Source: Motilimonas eburnea (GTDB lineage Bacteria; Pseudomonadota; Gammaproteobacteria; Enterobacterales; CBDFNC01). From it: a stretch of DNA of 64,000 nucleotides. Every line of letters starts with the position of its first letter. The first letter of the stretch is position 1. The DNA lies in assembly GCF_021295345.1 (NCBI RefSeq), contig NZ_JAIMJB010000008.1:62001-126000 (forward strand). The letters run 5' to 3'. Position numbers and translations under genes: made by a program. This document shows, one piece after another, positions 60,101 through 64,000 of this stretch. The notes beneath the pieces were generated by a model. It was not told the DNA's origin. It saw nothing but the letters and a program-made list of their open reading frames with translations, and made no database searches.

Positions 60101-60458
60101 TAATAGAAAATTAATTCACTTCATTTTTGCACAGACTTACGAACTGAAAATTCATTTCAAGCCGAAATTTTGCTGATCTAATGCGAAACGCACTCTTTGC
60201 TCTTCGTTAGAATGAGTCTGCTTGGACGGCTTATAGGGCGCACTGGCGACCTAGGGGGCGTTGACACGACCTACGAGACGTCACGTTTTAGCTGGAGATG
60301 GTTTATCTAACCCTCCTTTGGGAGGCTTGGCGCCTTGTTGGGCGGAGAGCTCGCCTTATAGAGCGCCTAGGGTTAGGTAAAGAAGTTTGAGAGTGCGCAA
60401 GCAATCAAAACTAACGCTATCTGTACTTATCATTTATATAATTTCGACTGGAGGGGTT
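60101..60458. other. Leader region upstream of the ParM-like gene with GC-rich hairpins
   Basis: It has an AT-rich start and then about 170 bp (60230-60380) of higher GC with short inverted repeats such as CCTCC-GGAGG and GGCG-CGCC. A frame from 60387 reaches the ParM-like gene but has no SD. No gene is supported. Confidence 0.5.
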
Positions 60459-61556
60459 ATGACAGCATTAACTGTGAGGACTATTGATCTGGGGTTTGGT
60501 ACATCTACTGTAGTAACTCAATCGGGTAAGGAGTTTAAATATCGTACATTTCCAAGTATTGCAGCTCCGTTAGAAAAGGGAAAGTCGGATATTACGGCAG
60601 GGGCCTTTTCTCGTAGTGATGTTGTTAAAGTTGATGTTGACGGTGTTTGCTATGCAGTTGGAGAGGATGTCTACAGTTTTGTTGACGGTGCAAATGAATC
60701 TCGAGTATTTAATAGTACATTTATTAAGTCAAAACAGTACAAAGCAGTTTTCCTAGCTTCGTTATCTATGATGGCTGACCTTCCTTTGGATGAGAATGGG
60801 AGCAAGGTTATCGATCTTTTGGCAATGGGGTTGCCTGTTAACAATATGCATTTAAGGGATGAATTGAACGATTTTGCTAAAAGTACACATGTGTTACCTG
60901 ATGGATCTCAAGTTGTCATACGTGAGGCTTGGACAGTTGCGCAACCGCTTGGGGGGTTGCTGTATTATGGTGTCAACTCAAAAGAGGGGTTGTCGACTTT
61001 GCTTAATAAACGGATATTGACATGCGATCCAGGGATGGGAACTTTCGATTGGCTAACGAGCCATGGTCTAAATGTCTTTGAACGACGCTCGGGTTCCAAT
61101 GAATACGGTCTTAACAAAATCCTTTCTGCGGTATCCGATGCAGCTAAACCTGTCTTTGGTTTGGATTTATTGTACGACACAATTGATAGAGCTATTTATC
61201 AAAAGCACAAAGTGCTGAGTATAGCTGGACGTAAGTATCCTTTCCCAAGGTGTGAAGGTAAATTCCAAGATGGTACACCGGCGCTCTTTGGCAACAAGCC
61301 GATTTCATTTGATTTCAGTGCAGACATTAAGCGTGTGACTGATTCTGCTTCTGATTCTTTGCGAAACAATGTTGGTGATGGTCAGGATATCGATCTGATC
61401 CTTGTCACAGGTGGGCCCGCTGAAGTTTATCTTAAGTCAATTTCAGAGTTGTACCCACTTCATGCAGTGGAGCTAGTGCCGAACAGTATAGTTGCAAATG
61501 CGCTAGGGATTCACCAAGCAGCAGTACAAAAAGCAGATAAGTTATTTGCGGCCTAG
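60459..61556 (+). CDS. ParM/StbA-like actin-family partition protein
   Basis: This 365-residue protein has the actin-fold signatures: TVRTIDLGFGTSTVV (phosphate 1), CDPGMGTFDWL (phosphate 2, Asp and Thr in place) and LILVTGGPAEVYLKSI (adenosine motif). ParM-type filaments push plasmids apart with a DNA-binding ParR/StbB. The ATG at 60459 has GGAGG 5 bp upstream. The palindromes upstream may be the centromere. With parAB at 46 kb, the plasmid carries two partition systems. Confidence 0.8.
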   Translation: MTALTVRTIDLGFGTSTVVTQSGKEFKYRTFPSIAAPLEKGKSDITAGAFSRSDVVKVDVDGVCYAVGEDVYSFVDGANESRVFNSTFIKSKQYKAVFLASLSMMADLPLDENGSKVIDLLAMGLPVNNMHLRDELNDFAKSTHVLPDGSQVVIREAWTVAQPLGGLLYYGVNSKEGLSTLLNKRILTCDPGMGTFDWLTSHGLNVFERRSGSNEYGLNKILSAVSDAAKPVFGLDLLYDTIDRAIYQKHKVLSIAGRKYPFPRCEGKFQDGTPALFGNKPISFDFSADIKRVTDSASDSLRNNVGDGQDIDLILVTGGPAEVYLKSISELYPLHAVELVPNSIVANALGIHQAAVQKADKLFAA

Positions 61557-61560
61557 GTAA

Positions 61561-61659
61561 AACAACCATGAATTGAAATTAACAACCATAAGCTGATATG
61601 GGGGCTATGTTTTATCTACTTGTTGAACAAATACACGAAAGTATCAAGTTATGGTTGTT
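61561..61659. repeat. AACAACCAT direct and inverted repeats between the ParM-like gene and the next
   Basis: AACAACCAT at 61561-61569 and 61581-61589, and its inverse ATGGTTGTT at 61651-61659. They probably form an operator or a partner-binding site for the next gene's protein. Confidence 0.6.
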
Positions 61660-61682
61660 CTTAAATTTGTCAGGAGGGGGGG

Positions 61683-62147
61683 ATGTCAGAACAGTTGCAA
61701 ATGAAGCTCATAATCAAAAGAGAACTATATCCAGACATTCATGAGCTTCTTTCTAACTTCGCAAAGAATGTGAGGGCTTATGAGGTAAAAAAAATTCTTG
61801 AAAGTACGTTGTGTGGCCATGCTCAGGCTTTGAAAGAGCAAGGGGTTACAAAAACTCACACAGAACAGTGTCTCATTCGTACTGATTTATGCATTGCTGC
61901 GGCTGTAACCCCTACGCTATTCGAGCGTTTGTCCAAAACTAATCCTCAAGTAAGGGCTGAGTACGTTCGATTTTTGCTTAGGTTAGCTATTCTTGGTGGG
62001 GTAGAGGAAAGTACAAAAACCCCCCTTGTTGTAAGTGTTGTCGACGAACAAACTGAGTTAGATGCAGGCTGTTCAGGGCAAAGTAGCGCAAGCGTGGAAA
62101 AGCTTTGCGTTGACAAAATCGATGTTGATGCACTCGATTTCACCTGA
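61683..62147 (+). CDS. Probable ParR/StbB-like adaptor of the ParM-like system
   Basis: This 154-residue protein starts at an ATG after a strong SD (AGGAGGGGG) 126 bp downstream of the ParM-like gene. The N-terminal part reads as helical (MKLIIKRELYPDIHELLSNFAKNVRAYEVKK), the C-terminal part acidic with KLCVDKIDVDALDF. The size and position match DNA-binding adaptors of type II partition. No RHH motif is obvious, so the name is by context. Confidence 0.55.
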   Translation: MSEQLQMKLIIKRELYPDIHELLSNFAKNVRAYEVKKILESTLCGHAQALKEQGVTKTHTEQCLIRTDLCIAAAVTPTLFERLSKTNPQVRAEYVRFLLRLAILGGVEESTKTPLVVSVVDEQTELDAGCSGQSSASVEKLCVDKIDVDALDFT

Positions 62148-62622
62148 ATATTGGCATCAATCAGCAATATTGAGGCAGGTTATGTTACATCTATATACTA
62201 TTGCATTTATGTTACAAAGAGAGATGGTTTTGGCATCAATCACCGTCTTATTAGAAGAGCTTCCGGTTTGTCAGTAGCTAGGTGTTTTGCTTGTAAGTTT
62301 GAGAATTTGTAGCCCGTTATTGACTCTATTAAAAATTCAAGTAGCTCGATAGCTTGTATTATGCGGAATTCATGTGACCTACTGCAAATTTTGACACAAC
62401 AGAAGCTCCCAAATGTCTAAAATAGATTTTTCTAAGTGTGAAGAATCTCTCAATATTGCAAATTCGATTTTATTTGTTAAGTGTGGTTATAAATTCTGTT
62501 TTTTTGTCTTTGTGTGGTGTTTCAGTTTTTAAAATTCGGAGTTTGATACATTAACATCGCTTGTATCGGTTTTGGTTGTCAATTAAACACACAAAAATTG
62601 TCACAGAGAGACAAATTATTTT
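62148..62622. other. Intergenic region before the FlhDC-like operon
   Basis: No gene is supported. Near 62589-62628 an imperfect inverted repeat pairs ACACAAAAATTGTC with GACA...TTTTTTGTGT. It is placed over the -35 of the promoter below and may be a regulator site. Confidence 0.5.
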
Positions 62623-62651
62623 TTGTGTAGATGAAAAAGTAGGCATAAAAT
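62623..62651 (+). promoter_or_regulatory. Sigma70-like promoter of the FlhD/FlhC-like operon
   Basis: TTGTGT (62623-62628), 17 bp, TAAAAT (62646-62651), 37 bp before the first ATG. The inverted repeat overlaps the -35 element. Confidence 0.6.
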
Positions 62652-62687
62652 ACACACAGTTATTAAGTTTGGGTTTGGAGGAGTAAA

Positions 62688-63020
62688 ATGAAGACTTTCG
62701 ATGATTCAATAAATTCTTTGAAACAGTTGCAGCTGAAGTTTTTAGTTGCTATGCAAGAAATCTCACAACATGACAGCGAGTTAGCGCAAAATCTTCTTTT
62801 TGCAAATAGTTCTGATATAAAACGATTTGCAGATTTACCACGGTCTGATCTGGTTGCAGCCCTTGGTGCGATGTCTCTGCCAATTTTATTTGTGGCTCAT
62901 CCAGAAAGTCGGCCACGTAACGTAAGCCATATGCAAAAGTTTGTTGAAGATGTGTCTTGTTTTGATTCACTAAATATTGATTCAGTCTTACCCAGCCTTG
63001 GAACCGTTTCCAAGCATTAG
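62688..63020 (+). CDS. FlhD-like activator subunit, copy 1
   Basis: This 110-residue protein aligns by eye with FlhD: KQLQLKFLVAMQEISQHDSELAQNLL, then SDIKRFADLPRSDLVAALGAMSLPILF and a region like FRxDDxxxI... SRPRNVSHMQKF. FlhD-type proteins pair with FlhC to activate transcription; SXT SetD and IncC AcaD belong here. GGAGGAG lies 6 bp before the ATG. The gene opens a three-gene operon. Confidence 0.75.
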   Translation: MKTFDDSINSLKQLQLKFLVAMQEISQHDSELAQNLLFANSSDIKRFADLPRSDLVAALGAMSLPILFVAHPESRPRNVSHMQKFVEDVSCFDSLNIDSVLPSLGTVSKH

Positions 63021-63029
63021 GAGTTTGTC

Positions 63030-63461
63030 ATGAATGCCATCGCTTTACATAACCACATAAGCTTGTTCTCAGATGATGAAGATTTGTACGGCAAAAAAGC
63101 CCATCCGGAAAACCCACGGGTTGCAGAGTTACTAGAATTTGTCCAGCGCGTTCAGCAATCATATTTTGTTCATTTGTACGAGTTAGCTAATGCAGACCCT
63201 GAAATGACTTCAGCTATTTTCAAGGTTCCTCTTAGTGAAGTAAATGATTTTGCAAAACTGGACCCCGTAGATATTCATAATTTTCTATCCGAAATTCCTG
63301 CTTCATTTTTGAGTATTCAACACCAACCATTTAGGTACCAGAGACCTAATTCCCCCCTGTCCAAGTTAGCCGATCTAATCGACAGAAATCAGCTTGTTTT
63401 GAGACGCTCTCATGACTGTGAGGAGCGTTGGTATTACTCTAGTTTAGTTTTGGCGGTGTAA
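63030..63461 (+). CDS. FlhD-like activator subunit, copy 2
   Basis: This 143-residue protein is longer by an N-terminal acidic arm (SLFSDDEDLYGKKAHPE). The rest follows the same pattern: LLEFVQRVQQSYFVHLYELANADPEMTSAIF, VNDFAKLDPVDIHNFLSEIPASFLSI and FRYQRPNSPLSKLADLI. It follows copy 1 by 9 bp and overlaps the FlhC-like gene (TAATG). Two different FlhD-like subunits beside one FlhC-like protein are unusual, as most elements of this kind have one of each. Confidence 0.7.
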   Translation: MNAIALHNHISLFSDDEDLYGKKAHPENPRVAELLEFVQRVQQSYFVHLYELANADPEMTSAIFKVPLSEVNDFAKLDPVDIHNFLSEIPASFLSIQHQPFRYQRPNSPLSKLADLIDRNQLVLRRSHDCEERWYYSSLVLAV

Positions 63462-63985
63462 TGATGGCTATTAACTCTCGAATCCAACGTTTGACGGTGT
63501 ATGAAGACTTACTGCGCCTCGGTGCAAGAAATAACATCATTAAACGCTTCTTCCCATCCCCCCATATTGCAAAGCTCATTGGTGAGGTAGAGCCTGAAAC
63601 ACCTCCTGTGAGAGGTGGGGTTAGAAGGTTTTTATCATCAGATGGCCTCTTGATCGCAAATTCTCTTTATAATCGGCTGGCATATTTAGAGCCTGATAAT
63701 GCAGATGCAAGAAGACAAATAAAGCCTGAAACACTTCTGGCTCTAACAAAGTTCGCTCGATTATCACTGCCTCACCATGCCGGCACCTCCGAAGATATTG
63801 ACTGTAATCGTGTTGCTGTCTTGTTTGACTTGATACGAGAAGGACGGTTTTGTAAAGCGACATGCAACGTTTGTGGTGAATCGTTCTTACGATCGGATGA
63901 TTCAGTTGTGTGTACTTGCGTAAAATGCAAGTTTATTTCAGCAGGGAAAAGTAAGTCTAAGCCCGTTAACAACCCCGAACTGTAA
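63461..63985 (+). CDS. FlhC-like activator subunit
   Basis: This 174-residue protein matches FlhC: LRLGARNNIIKRFFPSPHIAKLI near the N-terminus, VAVLFDLIREGRF, then CNVCGESFLRSDDSVVCTCVKC, the four-cysteine zinc site of FlhC (CxxC and CxxC). SetC of SXT and AcaC of IncC are relatives that switch on transfer genes. It is therefore the likely activator of the tra operons, in complex with one or both FlhD-like subunits. The start codon overlaps the upstream stop. Confidence 0.8.
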   Translation: MMAINSRIQRLTVYEDLLRLGARNNIIKRFFPSPHIAKLIGEVEPETPPVRGGVRRFLSSDGLLIANSLYNRLAYLEPDNADARRQIKPETLLALTKFARLSLPHHAGTSEDIDCNRVAVLFDLIREGRFCKATCNVCGESFLRSDDSVVCTCVKCKFISAGKSKSKPVNNPEL

Positions 63986-64000
63986 TCAACAAAGTGGAGA

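Overview
The window looks like about 64 kb of a large self-transmissible plasmid from a marine gammaproteobacterium (Vibrio, Photobacterium or Shewanella type). The grounds are an F-like transfer operon with a MOBH-type TraI, an initiator that resembles Vibrio chromosome-II RctB, plasmid partition genes, and the absence of any rRNA, tRNA or core metabolic gene. The host is inferred from gene families only. No antibiotic resistance, insertion sequence or integron was seen.

Layout. 1-7.3 kb (+): a PRTRC cassette (ParB-like, E, ubiquitin-like C, F, E2-like B, ThiF/E1-like and two extra genes). 7.4-23.4 kb (+): a DNA-processing block with a giant methylase-helicase, SSB, secreted HNH nuclease, BRCT protein, VRR-NUC nuclease, RecE-like exonuclease and NAD-dependent DNA ligase. 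23.4-34.3 kb (-): the pilus and channel operon traA-L-E-K-B-trbI-dsbC-orf51-V-C, followed by a cold-shock-domain protein, a small membrane protein and an HDOD protein. 34.4-44.4 kb (+): mostly unknown genes including a RadD-like helicase, a frameshifted methylase, two paralogous families, a DUF262 protein and a GNAT. 44.4-45.2 kb: two probable small-RNA units, one of them a one-spacer CRISPR-like element. 45.2-51.8 kb: parB, parA, rep, an iteron origin and a 110-bp tandem array. 51.8-59.8 kb (-): S49 peptidase, DUF4400-like protein, traD, traI and two relaxosome or regulatory genes. 59.8-64 kb: a palindrome-rich divergent region, a ParM-like operon and a FlhD-FlhD-FlhC-like activator operon.

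The main unexplained signal is a promoter class shared by the plus-strand blocks. It is GTAGCG(C/G)C, exactly 17 bp after GTAGCG a hexamer of the form nAnnnT, and a start codon usually 53-71 bp from the G. I count 17 such sites, nearly all on the edge of a gene or operon, and none drives the tra genes. They define a regulon of establishment, DNA-repair and unknown genes, separate from the transfer genes that the FlhDC-like proteins probably activate.

The second signal is a promoter-repeat-spacer-repeat-terminator unit at 45.0-45.17 kb. It has the 28/32-nt geometry and the 5-bp/5-nt hairpin of type I-F CRISPR repeats, including a compensatory base-pair change, but there are no cas genes in the window. 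The third is the replication region, where six GATC-containing iterons on an exact 22-bp period plus a DnaA box sit beside an RctB-like initiator and a ParAB pair with P1-like parS boxes.
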